64,000 nucleotides of DNA, from NCBI RefSeq assembly GCF_008808095.1, contig NZ_CP023396.1, forward strand, positions 2,418,001 through 2,482,000. The letters run 5' to 3'. The notes beneath the pieces are model-generated. The model did no database searches, was not told the origin of the DNA, and was given only the letters and a program-made list of their open reading frames with translations. How positions within the stretch are numbered: position 1 is the stretch's first letter; each line of letters starts with the position of its first letter. The translations under genes were made by a program, and so were the position numbers. Below are positions 1-9,559 of this stretch, one piece after another. The stretch comes from Pseudoalteromonas ruthenica. GTDB taxonomy: Bacteria; Pseudomonadota; Gammaproteobacteria; Enterobacterales; Alteromonadaceae.

Positions 1-1
1 T

Positions 2-241
2 CAAAGCGAGCCAAACCTCGTTACCAACAAACGGGACGTTGGTATCAACAAAATCGAACCTGTTGGCCACTATGCCGTGCGCTTAATTTTTGATGATGGC
101 CATCTCAGTGGCTTATACAGCTTTCGCTACTTAGCCGAACTGACCAGCAACAAAGATAATCTCTGGCAGAGTTATTTGGCGCGACTTAAAGCTGCGAATG
201 CCCAGCGTGATGCAAGTATTGCGATTAAGGTGACGCCTTAA
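2..241 (+). CDS. DUF971 family protein, C-terminal part (cut by window start)
   Basis: The reading frame is open from base 2 and ends with TAA at 239-241, giving 79 residues. It holds the core of the DUF971 (gamma-butyrobetaine-hydroxylase-like N-terminal) fold, with the stretch IEPVGHYAVRLIFDDGH followed by LYSFRYL, which is the family signature. Family members are small stand-alone proteins of roughly 100-130 residues with possible metal binding and no firmly known role. The start lies outside the window. A strong hairpin follows 43 bases downstream. The family call rests on the motif only. Confidence 0.75.
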   Translation, partial: QSEPNLVTNKRDVGINKIEPVGHYAVRLIFDDGHLSGLYSFRYLAELTSNKDNLWQSYLARLKAANAQRDASIAIKVTP

Positions 242-283
242 GCTAAGTGCATTGCCATCACCACCTAGGGTGGGTGAGTAAAG

Positions 284-307
284 AAAAGGGGGCTCTCGCC
301 CCCTTTT
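284..307. terminator. Bidirectional Rho-independent terminator
   Basis: A perfect 10-bp stem (AAAAGGGGGC / GCCCCCTTTT) closes a TCTC loop. A runs on one side and T runs on the other let it serve both the DUF971 gene (plus) and the chemoreceptor (minus), which converge here. Confidence 0.85.
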
Positions 308-332
308 ATTATGTTACTGTCTTCGGCTTTTT

Positions 333-2213
333 CTAAACCTTGTATTTAGCCACGGCATCGTGCAACACCCGAGCCTGCTCTGCTACTTCCTCACTGGTAT
401 GGGCATTATTACTTGCATGGCCGCTGGCCTGCTCAGCAATATCACGAATACGCACCACGTTTTGATTCACTTCAGAGGCAACCTGTGATTGCTGTTCAAT
501 GGCCACCGCGATTTGCGTACTCATTTCCATTATGGTTTCAATTTCTTGGGTAATCGAGCTCAGTAGGTCGCCGGCACGAGAAGCTTGCTCTGCACTCTCA
601 CCTCCTTGGTCGCGACACTGTTGCATAATACTCACAACTTGTTGGGTCCGCTGTTGCAGGCCGGAAATAATATTTTCTATCTCTTGTGTGGAATCTTGTG
701 TGCGTTGCGCCAATGAACGTACTTCATCCGCAACTACCGCAAAGCCACGGCCTTGCTCACCTGCCCGTGCAGCTTCTATGGCAGCGTTCAACGCTAGGAG
801 GTTGGTTTGCTCAGCGATACCGCGAATAACATCCAGTACCGAGCCAATGGTGTCAGCATCTTTTTCTAAATCACCAACCACCCCAGAGGCATTGCCAAGC
901 GAGTCTGAGAGCTGGGCAATACGAGATACGGTGGCATCCACTTCCTGACGCCCTTGAGAAGCACTTTCATTAGTTGTTTGCGCTCGTTTTGCAGCTTCCT
1001 CTGTGTTGCCAGAGATATCATGAATGGTTGCCTGCATCTCGGTGGCCGCTGTGGCCACCATATCAGCTTCTTGCAACTGCTCTTGTACGCCAGTACTGGT
1101 TGATGCAGTGGTGCTAGCTAAGCCTTCTGTTGCTGCGTTCAATGTCGCTAGGGCGTTATTCACATCAAAAATCAGCCCTCTAAAACCGGCGGTGAGGTTA
1201 TTGATATTACTGGTCAGCGTAGCAATTTCGTCATTGCCATGGGTGTCAATTTGAATACTTAAATCATTGGTCTCACGAATACGGGTAATAGCACTGACCG
1301 CTCTATCAATTGGCTGAATAATAGCGCGACTGGTCATTGTCAGCAGCGCCGCCACCAAGATTGCAGCAATCACTAAAATTGTCAGAGCGGTGATCTGAGT
1401 CACTCGCATCTCTTGCTCTATCATCTCTTTCGTGGCGCCCAGCACTTGGCGAGCATACTTGTCACTTTGCTCAACAGACTGGCGTAATTGCCCCAGCGCG
1501 CCAGACTCTAAATCAACGCCCAAGCGTTGTTGCGCATCAACCAAGCTTTTAAATTTACTGCGATAGTCATCAAGGAGAGTGATTAACTTGGTGCGATAAG
1601 GCGCATCAAACCCCGCGCTTTGCACTTTGTTTTTCAGCGCGCTGAAATGGGTGTCAAACTTCCCTAGATACTTCACATCAAGGCGCAACATAAAATCTTT
1701 TTCAGCTCGGCGAAGTTGTAACATCAGCGCCAGCATTTCAAAGTTTTGTCGCTCTTTAAGAAGAGTTTCGACTTCATGTACGGCGCTGCGTAGAGCACCG
1801 TAAAGTGCATCTTTCGGGTGCAAACCGATTTCGTGCTGTAAAGCCTCGACGTTGTTAAAGTCATCACGATACTGCTGCGCCTGTGAGGCGAAATTATCAA
1901 TCAGCTGAGTATCACCATTGAGGGTTACAAACTGCTCGCGCAGTTTTGCTATCCGCGCTTCAAGCGCTTGATATTCACTGGCGAACTCATCCAATGATTG
2001 TTCTTGCTTGTAAAATAGAAAGTTTTTCTCATGCTTACGTAAGGTAAGCTCATGAACATTGAGCTCTTCAGCATTTTCCAGTGTGGAGTTAAGTAACCCC
2101 ATTATGCGGGCTTCATAGATAATTACAGCGAATAACACCAGCAAAGCTGTTGCTACGACTGCGCCATTTAACTGTAAACGACGTTTAATCGTGAGCTTTT
2201 TCATAAAGTTCAT
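333..2213 (-). CDS. Methyl-accepting chemotaxis protein with HBM-type sensor domain
   Basis: A 626-residue transmembrane chemoreceptor. A basic N-terminus leads into membrane helix 1 (about 17-35). A roughly 235-residue all-helical periplasmic domain follows, with a repeated pattern ([11 protein letters not shown] near 55, [13 protein letters not shown] near 165) typical of helical bimodular (HBM) sensors such as McpS. Helix 2 lies at about 272-295, then HAMP. The cytoplasmic signalling tip carries the conserved hairpin with [20 protein letters not shown], the site that contacts CheA/CheW. HBM receptors bind organic acids, but the ligand here is not visible. It is a single gene, with a terminator just downstream. 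No C-terminal NWETF-like tether for CheR/CheB is seen. Confidence 0.93.
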   Translation of the reverse strand: MNFMKKLTIKRRLQLNGAVVATALLVLFAVIIYEARIMGLLNSTLENAEELNVHELTLRKHEKNFLFYKQEQSLDEFASEYQALEARIAKLREQFVTLNGDTQLIDNFASQAQQYRDDFNNVEALQHEIGLHPKDALYGALRSAVHEVETLLKERQNFEMLALMLQLRRAEKDFMLRLDVKYLGKFDTHFSALKNKVQSAGFDAPYRTKLITLLDDYRSKFKSLVDAQQRLGVDLESGALGQLRQSVEQSDKYARQVLGATKEMIEQEMRVTQITALTILVIAAILVAALLTMTSRAIIQPIDRAVSAITRIRETNDLSIQIDTHGNDEIATLTSNINNLTAGFRGLIFDVNNALATLNAATEGLASTTASTSTGVQEQLQEADMVATAATEMQATIHDISGNTEEAAKRAQTTNESASQGRQEVDATVSRIAQLSDSLGNASGVVGDLEKDADTIGSVLDVIRGIAEQTNLLALNAAIEAARAGEQGRGFAVVADEVRSLAQRTQDSTQEIENIISGLQQRTQQVVSIMQQCRDQGGESAEQASRAGDLLSSITQEIETIMEMSTQIAVAIEQQSQVASEVNQNVVRIRDIAEQASGHASNNAHTSEEVAEQARVLHDAVAKYKV

Positions 2214-2352
2214 GGTTTTGACCTTCTAAGTAACTGCAGCGCCATTATCTTCAAATTTTAGCCGTCATATATGATATGTCGCAAAAAATTTGTCGATTTT
2301 TCTTAAAATCAAGGCAGTTATATCTTAATCAAGCGACCAGAACCAACAAAAA

Positions 2353-3381
2353 TTACAACACGTTGTGCCACAACTGCTCATTTAAGCCTTTACGCTGATG
2401 CCACTGCCCCTGTACTAACCAATCGACCAAAGGCGCAGGATCTTGAGGATAGTTAATCCGAGAGTGGGTCGCAATATTGACCCAATCTTCGAGCGCATCT
2501 TGGTCAAGATAGTGCATCACTTGCGCCCGCTGCATTTGCTGCAACGTCAACGCATTTGAGTATTGCTCGAATTGACCGTTCAGAGGTTTAAGTAAGAGCT
2601 TCTTACCCAATGTAAGCGCTTCACTGGCAAGTTCAAAACCGGCATTGGCGATAACTCCGCTCGCACTTGCCAAATCACGCAGGAAGTTTGCCCGAGACGG
2701 GCGGCGCAAATGAATATGAGCAAGTGACTGGTCTTGCGCCTGTGGGTGATAACAGTAAAACTCTTTGCCAGGGAAATCTTTGAGATAATGTATGACCTCC
2801 TCCAGCTCCTCAAAAGGCAGGTACACCAATACCTTGTTATCAACATACTCACTATCAACCGCAGTGCCATGCTCAATAAACGGAGGAATAATAGAATCGT
2901 CAAAAGGCTGCCAATGCACTCCGAGATAAACATCCGCTGGAGCGAAGTTGCGGATCATTGCTTTGGTAAAGAGGTTATCGCCAGTCACTGGTACGTGGGG
3001 TGATAAAAATGCAGCTTGATGGCTCATGCCAATGACAGGAATTTTTTGCCGACGCCCAGCCCACGCGGTAACGGGCTCAAAGTCATTAAAGATTAAATCA
3101 TAATGGCGTAAGTTGAGTTCACGAATATCACTGATAAATTCTCGTATTTTCGCTTGTTTAACCGTTTTAAAACCATTGACTCGCCCCCGCTCGGTGACAA
3201 AGGTAAGCCCTGTTCGCGTCTGAAAGTCGGCAAACTCCTGCATATCAAAATAGTCAGCTTTGCTGCGCCCAGAAAATAAGTAATCCACTTCAATACCTGC
3301 CTTGGCAAATGCCTTGGCCATGACCCGAGCGCGTGTGGTGTGGCCATTCCCTGTGCCCTGAACGCCATAAAGAATTCTCAT
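2353..3381 (-). CDS. MJ1255/VC2487-family glycosyltransferase
   Basis: A 342-residue GT-B-type glycosyltransferase. The N-terminus has the nucleotide-sugar-family glycine loop (YGVQGTGNGHTTRA), and the C-terminal half has the donor-site pattern NAGFELASEALTLGKKLL, as in MurG/UGT-like enzymes. The overall pattern fits the MJ1255/VC2487 family, whose acceptor is not established. Its start overlaps the stop of the upstream PAP2 phosphatase gene by 4 bases (ATGA), so the two are translationally coupled. Together they suggest a membrane or surface glycolipid role in which the phosphatase acts on a lipid-phosphate product; that is inference. Confidence 0.85.
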   Translation of the reverse strand: MRILYGVQGTGNGHTTRARVMAKAFAKAGIEVDYLFSGRSKADYFDMQEFADFQTRTGLTFVTERGRVNGFKTVKQAKIREFISDIRELNLRHYDLIFNDFEPVTAWAGRRQKIPVIGMSHQAAFLSPHVPVTGDNLFTKAMIRNFAPADVYLGVHWQPFDDSIIPPFIEHGTAVDSEYVDNKVLVYLPFEELEEVIHYLKDFPGKEFYCYHPQAQDQSLAHIHLRRPSRANFLRDLASASGVIANAGFELASEALTLGKKLLLKPLNGQFEQYSNALTLQQMQRAQVMHYLDQDALEDWVNIATHSRINYPQDPAPLVDWLVQGQWHQRKGLNEQLWHNVL

Positions 3382-3902
3382 AAAGTCCCTGTAATAATAA
3401 GTGCTAACAGTGCACAGCCGTAACCCATCAACGAGCCGATGACTACATCAAGGGGATAATGCACCCCGAGCAACACCCGCGATAACGCTACCAAGCTTGC
3501 CCACGCATAAAGAAATATAGCTAGTGGTGGATAGAAGTGGCTGACTACAGTCGCAAAGACCCACGCCGCTGCGCTGTGCCCTGAAGGCAAGCTAAATTTG
3601 TCGCTTGGGCGAATATGCGCATGGCTTATCACGCCATCACAGGGCCTTACACGCTGAAACAGGTTTTTCGTAGCGTAGTACACTGGTCTCTCTATTAGGT
3701 AAGCCACCAGCAGTACCATCACTAACGTCTGTTGCTGCGCGGTACTAAATGCCACTAAATACAGTGCAAAGGCCCCATATAAAATGCCGTCTCCTGAACG
3801 TGAAGTCATGCGAATGCAGTGATGTAACCAGCGTCGGTAACGCGGGCGAAATATCACCTTAAACAGTGCCCTGTCTATGCGATCTATGTGCGATAAGATC
3901 AT
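3378..3902 (-). CDS. PAP2-family membrane phosphatase
   Basis: A 174-residue integral membrane phosphatase. All three PAP2 signature blocks are present: KNLFQRVRP (C1, about 84-92), PSGHSAAAW (C2, about 106-114, with the catalytic-acid His) and SRVLLGVHYPLDVV (C3, about 141-154, with the nucleophile His). About five hydrophobic segments are visible. Family members dephosphorylate phosphatidic acid, undecaprenyl pyrophosphate or related lipids. It is the first gene of a two-gene unit with the glycosyltransferase (4-base overlap), and is divergent from rraA across a 167-base gap. Confidence 0.9.
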   Translation of the reverse strand: MILSHIDRIDRALFKVIFRPRYRRWLHHCIRMTSRSGDGILYGAFALYLVAFSTAQQQTLVMVLLVAYLIERPVYYATKNLFQRVRPCDGVISHAHIRPSDKFSLPSGHSAAAWVFATVVSHFYPPLAIFLYAWASLVALSRVLLGVHYPLDVVIGSLMGYGCALLALIITGTL

Positions 3903-4012
3903 TCGCTTTCACCTAACTAGCTGACTTACTTTGACTATAGTGAGCGAAAATAACAATTACATGACGTTTTTTAGACACTAATATGTCGTCTCACGATGAC
4001 CTTGCGCTTCGC

Positions 4013-4040
4013 TTGCTAAGCCCCATAACCTAGGTATACT
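4013..4040 (+). promoter_or_regulatory. Probable sigma-70 promoter of rraA
   Basis: TTGCTA and TATACT are separated by 16 bases, 29 bases upstream of the rraA start. The -10 element is near consensus. Read by eye only. Confidence 0.5.
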
Positions 4041-4069
4041 TGATGCAAAAGTGCCCGTAGGAGAGCCCA

Positions 4070-4591
4070 ATGGAATACAGTACTTCTGAACTTTGCGACC
4101 ATTTTGCCGATGTAGTTGATGTGCTTGAACCCATGTTTATTAATTTTGGTGGTCAAAGTGCATTTTGCGGCCGTATAAAAACGGTGAAATGTTTTGAGAG
4201 TAGCCAACTGCTGCGTGAGGTACTGCAACAAGATGGTACTGACTGTGTGCTGCTTGTTGATGGTGGCGGTTCAACTCGCCGCGCGCTGGTAGACATCGAG
4301 CTTGCAGAACTGGCCGTCGAGAATAATTGGGAAGGGATCATCGTATATGGTGCGGTACGCCATGTTGATGAGCTTGAAGAACTGGAGCTAGGCATCCAAG
4401 CGATTGCCTCAATTCCTGTGGGCGCAGACAACCTCGCTCCGGGTGAAGAAGGAATTCCAGTTAACTTTGCCGGGGTCTCTTTCTACGAAGATGATTATAT
4501 TTATGCCGATAGTACCGGCATTATATTGTCCGCCGAGGAGCTAGAGCTGGAGTACATCGAAGACGAAGAGCTTGATGTATTAGAGGATTAA
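4070..4591 (+). CDS. rraA: Ribonuclease E activity regulator RraA
   Basis: A 173-residue protein that matches E. coli RraA closely along its length: [12 protein letters not shown] at the start, [19 protein letters not shown], then [13 protein letters not shown] and [19 protein letters not shown]. RraA forms a ring-shaped trimer and inhibits RNase E by binding its RNA-binding and scaffold region. The C-terminal tail is more acidic than in E. coli (runs of Glu/Asp over the last 20 residues). The start has an upstream AGGAG. The arginase-family gene follows after only 8 bases, so they are probably co-transcribed. Confidence 0.95.
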   Translation: MEYSTSELCDHFADVVDVLEPMFINFGGQSAFCGRIKTVKCFESSQLLREVLQQDGTDCVLLVDGGGSTRRALVDIELAELAVENNWEGIIVYGAVRHVDELEELELGIQAIASIPVGADNLAPGEEGIPVNFAGVSFYEDDYIYADSTGIILSAEELELEYIEDEELDVLED

Positions 4592-4599
4592 TCCACTAT

Positions 4600-5652
4600 A
4601 TGAACCATGCAGTCACTATTTATGATGAGCAGAGCTTACAAGGCATAGTGGCTGCTCGCTCCGGCGAACAGCGTGTGTGGCAGGCGATGGCCTTGCTCGA
4701 TACGCGTTTGGAGTTCAGTCAAGCTCTCAAAGATGCTTATGCCTTTGGCATACGTTACGTTATTCTTGGTATTCCAGAAGATATAGGCCCTCGGGCAAAC
4801 TTAGGTAAAGGCGGTGCTCAACAAGGTTTTCGCGCTTTTTTATCAAAGTTTTTAAACCTTCCTGTCAATGAATTTACCCCCGTACAAGATACACTCCTGC
4901 TAGGGGAAATAGACTGCCAAGCGCTGCAGCTGCAAAGCCAGGCTTTGGATAATCTTGATCCAGACGACACCGTACGCCTGCGGGCCTTGTGTGAGAATAT
5001 AGATCAGTTAGTCGAGCCTGTAGTGGCAGCTATTCTAGCGGCCGGACTAACCCCGATAGTGATAGGTGGCGGTCACAATAATTGTTACCCGTTACTGAGC
5101 GCAAGCAGCAAGCATTTCGGCTGCGCCATCAATGCGCTCAATCTAGACCCACACGGTGATTTTCGTGCACTTGAGGGACGCCACAGTGGCAATGGTTTTC
5201 ACTACGCTGCACGCCGGGGATATTTACAGGGCTACCATGTTATCGCTCTGGATGAGCAGAAAAATAACCAAGATATATTAGCCGCACTGCATGAACATCA
5301 CGCCAGCTATACCAGTTATCATGCTCTTAAAGTAGCCACGACCACATCAATAGCAGAGTCGGTGAATAGCGCCCTACACAGCTTTACTCTTAATAGCCCA
5401 CTGGCCATAGAGTTGGATGTCGATGCCATTACCTGCGCGCCAGCCAGTGCGTTTAATCACCGAGGTGTAAGCCTTAGCGAAGCTGAGCAATATGCCTTTT
5501 GCGCTGCGCGCACTTCGGCGCTGGCGTACATTCATTTGTGCGAAGCGGCTCCAGAGCAAGACCCTAATGGTTATGACGCTGGTGCGAACGCCGCTGGGCA
5601 AATTCTCACGGCCTTAGTTATTGCTTTTTTACGTGCAAGATACCAACGCTAG
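4600..5652 (+). CDS. Arginase/agmatinase/formimidoylglutamase-family hydrolase (possible HutG)
   Basis: A 350-residue ureohydrolase. The binuclear Mn site is complete: GGGHNN (His, about residue 159), DPHGDF (Asp-His-Asp, about 184) and LDVDAI (two Asp, about 269). The substrate guanidino/formimino group is therefore likely to be hydrolysed, but substrate residues cannot be read with certainty. The hut cluster 2 kb downstream has hutI, hutC, hutU and hutH but no other hutG, so this may be formimidoylglutamase; arginase is an alternative. It sits 8 bases after rraA and overlaps the convergent EAL gene by 4 bases. No HutC-type palindrome was seen upstream of it. Confidence 0.8.
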   Translation: MNHAVTIYDEQSLQGIVAARSGEQRVWQAMALLDTRLEFSQALKDAYAFGIRYVILGIPEDIGPRANLGKGGAQQGFRAFLSKFLNLPVNEFTPVQDTLLLGEIDCQALQLQSQALDNLDPDDTVRLRALCENIDQLVEPVVAAILAAGLTPIVIGGGHNNCYPLLSASSKHFGCAINALNLDPHGDFRALEGRHSGNGFHYAARRGYLQGYHVIALDEQKNNQDILAALHEHHASYTSYHALKVATTTSIAESVNSALHSFTLNSPLAIELDVDAITCAPASAFNHRGVSLSEAEQYAFCAARTSALAYIHLCEAAPEQDPNGYDAGANAAGQILTALVIAFLRARYQR

Positions 5653-7373
5653 CTGAAAGATTGCTGGTGACGCCACTGTCGCCCCCACCCTAATAACCCT
5701 TCTAATGGTAAAGGCTGGGTAAAAATGAATCCTTGCGCGCCTTGCACATTGAACTCTTTGATATAGCTAAGCTGGGCTTCGGTTTCAATACCTTGGCAAA
5801 TCACTTGCGCCTTTAGGTGGCGATGCATGTCAATAAGGCCATTGAGTAGCGCTTTGTTGGCGCTGGTATAATCAACATCTTCAGTCAATGCGGGGTCTAC
5901 TTTGACGTAACTTAGCTTAAGCTTCGGCAATTTCGCTAAAAATAGCGGCGTTTCGCCAAGGCCATCCAAACAAACGTGAACCCCTACCTGGTGTAACCGA
6001 GTTAACAATGACAAAGCGCGATTATCCAGCGACATAAGCACTGGCAGAGGACATTCAACAATTAAATCGCCATGAGCAAGATTATGCTCTCGTACCATAC
6101 GCTCAGCAAAATCAACAAACTCATCGTGCAGGACTTCTTCACCATACAAGTTAATGCTTATCGGGGTCGGCTGCCCGTCCATTTTCAATGCCAAGGCCAT
6201 TTCCGCTGCACGTTCAAGCACATGAAATGCCAGCTTATAACCACGTCCGACGGCGCGCAGATCAGCAATAAATTCTTCGGCTTTTAATAACCCTTTTTCT
6301 GGGTGCTGCCATCGTAGCAATAATTCTACATACAAGAGCTCTTGTTTGGGCAATCCAATTACAGGCTGAAAATAAAGCACAAAATCTTGCTCAAAATCGA
6401 CCTTTTCTAACTCTTTCAGTTGTACTTCGTGGGCTTGCACCTGTTGCTCTAGCTCAGCACTGTAATGACTAATACGTTGCTCGGGATAAAAGTCACGCGT
6501 TTTAAACGCGCACTGCAACATGTCATCAAGGCTTGATGCTGAACTCGCCCCTTGTACGATAGCGATATGCGGTTTTAGCTCGACGATACCTTGCTGAGAA
6601 TTGAACGGCCGCTGAGCGGCATCGGCTAGCTGCTGAGCAACTTGCTCATGTACGTGTCGCTCTTGGTCAAAGACCACCACGGTGCCGTAACACAGCGGAG
6701 CAACTTGGAAAAGTTGCGCGCTCTGTTGCACTTGTCGTCGCGGCACATTGAGATTTAACACTTGCGGGTGGTCGATGACTTGATTCATCCGCGTTAAAGC
6801 TTGCATCAATAATAGCTCAGCGAATTCTTGCCCGAGCTGACGGTTAAGAGGCTCATAGCCTTCTATTTGCACTAAGATCAAGGCGATATCAGCACGATTA
6901 TTGGCGCTCCAATCTTGATATTGCGCTAACGCTTGCGGCCAAGAAATAATAGGGAGAGAGTGGTTATCAAGTGTATTAGTTTGTTGGTTGGATACAACTT
7001 CCGGCTCACTAAAGCTCAGCTCCATATAAGCGCTAAGCTGCAACAACAAAGGGACGATGCATAACCAAGCGCTGTGTAGCTCAAAAGAGAGGTGCGTTGC
7101 TATCAGCAAGCTCTGCAATAGCACTAACCCACCCTTGCCAAGCAGTAATCGTTTATTTTGATGCCGGTATACAAGCCAACAACGAACGCCATAAGCGCCT
7201 AACAAAATGACGCTGGCGACTTGCCAATAGCCACTGATATAGGCCAGCCCAGCGATTGAGTAGAACATCGCACTTAAGCCATCACGGCGCTCGCTGACAA
7301 GAACAACGCTGACGATTAGCGCCATCATAAACAGTCCGCTAATAAAGGCGCTCAAATGAATGCTGGTGATCAT
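5649..7373 (-). CDS. Membrane protein with degenerate GGDEF and degenerate EAL domains
   Basis: A 574-residue protein with four or five membrane segments in the first 125 residues. A GGDEF-like domain lacking the GGDEF motif follows (about 160-310), then an EAL-fold domain (about 325-565). In the EAL part the signature reads ELLLR, SINLYG is kept, but the usual DDFG is LDGLG and the AEGVE loop is CQGIE. Losing the second Asp of DDFG and the Glu of AEGVE predicts weak or no c-di-GMP phosphodiesterase activity. It may act as a c-di-GMP binding or protein-interaction module. It converges on the arginase-family gene with a 4-base overlap. Confidence 0.85.
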   Translation of the reverse strand: MITSIHLSAFISGLFMMALIVSVVLVSERRDGLSAMFYSIAGLAYISGYWQVASVILLGAYGVRCWLVYRHQNKRLLLGKGGLVLLQSLLIATHLSFELHSAWLCIVPLLLQLSAYMELSFSEPEVVSNQQTNTLDNHSLPIISWPQALAQYQDWSANNRADIALILVQIEGYEPLNRQLGQEFAELLLMQALTRMNQVIDHPQVLNLNVPRRQVQQSAQLFQVAPLCYGTVVVFDQERHVHEQVAQQLADAAQRPFNSQQGIVELKPHIAIVQGASSASSLDDMLQCAFKTRDFYPEQRISHYSAELEQQVQAHEVQLKELEKVDFEQDFVLYFQPVIGLPKQELLYVELLLRWQHPEKGLLKAEEFIADLRAVGRGYKLAFHVLERAAEMALALKMDGQPTPISINLYGEEVLHDEFVDFAERMVREHNLAHGDLIVECPLPVLMSLDNRALSLLTRLHQVGVHVCLDGLGETPLFLAKLPKLKLSYVKVDPALTEDVDYTSANKALLNGLIDMHRHLKAQVICQGIETEAQLSYIKEFNVQGAQGFIFTQPLPLEGLLGWGRQWRHQQSFS

Positions 7374-7452
7374 GATTATTATCGTTATTGTTGACGCGGC
7401 TGACGCTTGTTAATAAGCCAAGTATAGCCGCTTATAATTTAGCCGCCCATGA

Positions 7453-8679
7453 TCAGAAAGTTTTGCTTAACACTCCCTGAATCCACAGTTGTTTCAAGGG
7501 CTTGGTCCCAAATTCGTAACTTAATTGTGCGGGGTGCTCAATGTCCCACAACGCCACATCGGCACGCTGCCCTGGTGCAAGCGTACCTCTATCTGCAAGC
7601 CCTAACGCTCGTGCCGCATGACATGTCACACCTTGTAACGCTTGCGCTGGTGTTAGTCGAAACAAAGTACAGGCCATATTCATCATTAGCTGCAATGAGC
7701 ACAACGGGGATGTGCCGGGATTAAAATCAGTGGCAATCGCGATAGGCACATTATAACGGTGCAACAACTCTATCGGTGGATACTGACTCTCTCTAAGGTA
7801 ATAGAACGCCCCCGGGAGCAACACCGCAACCATACCGCTTTGTGCCATTGCCTTAACCCCTTGTTCGTCAAGGTATTCAAGATGGTCACTCGATAACGCC
7901 TGATATTTCGCAGCCAAGGCAGTACCGCCCATATTAGAGAGCTGCTCGGCATGGAGCTTAAGTTTGAAGCCTAAATCCTGCGCCGCCTTAAGCACCCGCT
8001 CCGTTTGCGCATGAGAAAAACCAACATCCTCACAAAAAACATCTACCGCACTGGCCAGTTTCTTGGCCGCCACTTCAGGAAGCATCTGCTCACATACCAG
8101 GTCGATATAACCATCACTGTCACCTTGATACTCTTTTGGTAATGCATGGGCACCTAAAAATGTGCTCTGAATTGATACTGGATGATGGCTATCAAGTAAC
8201 TTGGCGACCTCCAGCAGTTTTAGCTCAGCAGCTAGGTTTAAACCATACCCTGATTTTGTCTCTACTGTGGTCACCCCTTCAGCGTAGAGCGCATCAAGGC
8301 GCTGTTTGGCGCTAACGTACAACTGTTCCGGCTCTGCCGCGCGGGTTGCGCTCACGGTGGTCGCAATCCCTCCCCCTTGCTCAGCAATAGCTTGGTAACT
8401 TTCTCCTTGCAAACGGCGCTCAAATTCTCGTGCACGATTACCGGCAAACACCAAGTGAGTATGGCAATCGATGAGCCCTGGAGTCACCCACGCCCCTTTT
8501 GCCGAGGTCACAGGAATACTTAATAAATCCAGTTCTGGGAGCTCACTCATCGGCCCAAGCCATTGAATAACCCCCTCACCCATGACCACGGCTCCTTGCT
8601 CGATAACACCATAAAGTTCATCACCTTGAGGCTCCATAGTGGCGATATTTACATCTACTATAATGTGATCCGCGTGCAT
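7453..8679 (-). CDS. hutI: Imidazolonepropionase
   Basis: A 408-residue amidohydrolase that opens the ring of imidazolone-5-propionate to give N-formimino-L-glutamate, the third step of histidine degradation. Metal ligands are visible: HTH in [16 protein letters not shown] (about 70-80), the His of [10 protein letters not shown], and the Asp of [14 protein letters not shown]. The signature [17 protein letters not shown] is present. Length matches the family (about 405). It is transcribed away from hutC, and a perfect HutC-type palindrome lies between them. Confidence 0.96.
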   Translation of the reverse strand: MHADHIIVDVNIATMEPQGDELYGVIEQGAVVMGEGVIQWLGPMSELPELDLLSIPVTSAKGAWVTPGLIDCHTHLVFAGNRAREFERRLQGESYQAIAEQGGGIATTVSATRAAEPEQLYVSAKQRLDALYAEGVTTVETKSGYGLNLAAELKLLEVAKLLDSHHPVSIQSTFLGAHALPKEYQGDSDGYIDLVCEQMLPEVAAKKLASAVDVFCEDVGFSHAQTERVLKAAQDLGFKLKLHAEQLSNMGGTALAAKYQALSSDHLEYLDEQGVKAMAQSGMVAVLLPGAFYYLRESQYPPIELLHRYNVPIAIATDFNPGTSPLCSLQLMMNMACTLFRLTPAQALQGVTCHAARALGLADRGTLAPGQRADVALWDIEHPAQLSYEFGTKPLKQLWIQGVLSKTF

Positions 8680-8710
8680 TAGACGTGCTCCTAATGAGTA
8701 ATTTGCTAAG

Positions 8711-8724
8711 CTTGTATATACAAG
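8711..8724. promoter_or_regulatory. HutC-type operator, hutI-hutC intergenic
   Basis: CTTGTATATACAAG is a perfect 14-base palindrome. Its core recurs at 9529-9540 before hutU. Proteobacterial HutC sites have this TTGTATATACAA form. Lying between divergent hutI and hutC, it would let HutC repress both hutI and itself until urocanate binds. Confidence 0.85.
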
Positions 8725-8795
8725 ATATTTATGCCATGTTTACATAATAACCAAGGCAGTGCAAAGTGCCGCGATGGTATTGATTAGGAGCCCCC

Positions 8796-9509
8796 ATGTC
8801 GTCAGCTAAGTATCATCAAATTAAAGATCATATTTTAACCCAGATCCGCAGCGGACAATGGCAAGAGTTCCAACGTGTGCCATCAGAAAACCAGCTTGCG
8901 CAGCAGTTTGCAGTCAGCCGTATGACCGCACGCCGCGCTCTAAGTGAGCTTACCGATGCCGGCATACTCACTCGCACTCAAGGCTTAGGGAGCTTCGTTG
9001 CCAGTTTTAAATCACAGTCATCACTGTTGGAGATCCGTAACATCGCCGATGAGGTGCGTGAACGTAACCATAGTTACAGTTGTGCGCCGGTAACCCTAGA
9101 GTCCATTGATGCCGTTGCCCCCATCGCTATTGCGCTAGGCGTGGAGCCCGGCGAGCAGGTGTATCACTCAGTATTAGTGCACTTTGAAAATGATGCGCCC
9201 CTGCAAGTAGAAGAACGCTTTGTTAACCCGGAGCTGGCACCTAACTACCTGCAACAGGATTTTCATACCCTGACGCCACATGAGTATTTATCTCAAGTTG
9301 CCCCTCTGACCGAGGCCCGACATACGGTCGAGGCTATTACTCCAAACCAACAAATGTGTACGTGGTTAAACCTCTATAACGAAGAGCCTTGCTTACAAGT
9401 GATCCGTCGCACCTGGTCACAAAGAGGCATTGTTAGCTTCGCTAGGCTTGTATCTCCGGGCAGCAAATATCGCTTGGGTGGCCATTTAACATTCACTAAA
9501 CGCAGTTAA
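8796..9509 (+). CDS. hutC: Histidine utilization repressor HutC (GntR/UTRA family)
   Basis: A 237-residue repressor. The N-terminal winged helix of the GntR type spans about residues 1-70 ([20 protein letters not shown], then [10 protein letters not shown]), and a UTRA effector domain fills about 95-230. In the family, urocanate binding releases the repressor. AGGAG lies 8 bases before the ATG. Two identical palindromes, one upstream of this gene and one upstream of hutU, are its expected targets. Confidence 0.95.
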   Translation: MSSAKYHQIKDHILTQIRSGQWQEFQRVPSENQLAQQFAVSRMTARRALSELTDAGILTRTQGLGSFVASFKSQSSLLEIRNIADEVRERNHSYSCAPVTLESIDAVAPIAIALGVEPGEQVYHSVLVHFENDAPLQVEERFVNPELAPNYLQQDFHTLTPHEYLSQVAPLTEARHTVEAITPNQQMCTWLNLYNEEPCLQVIRRTWSQRGIVSFARLVSPGSKYRLGGHLTFTKRS

Positions 9510-9528
9510 AAAATTTTATAAAAACCAA

Positions 9529-9540
9529 TTGTATATACAA
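9529..9540. promoter_or_regulatory. HutC-type operator upstream of hutU
   Basis: TTGTATATACAA is a perfect 12-base palindrome identical to the core of the site at 8711-8724. It ends 19 bases before the hutU start and would block expression of hutUH. Confidence 0.8.
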
Positions 9541-9559
9541 CCTATCAACAGGTGACATT

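Noticed and set aside
499..948. Plus-strand 149-residue frame
   Set aside because: Antisense shadow of the conserved chemoreceptor signalling domain.
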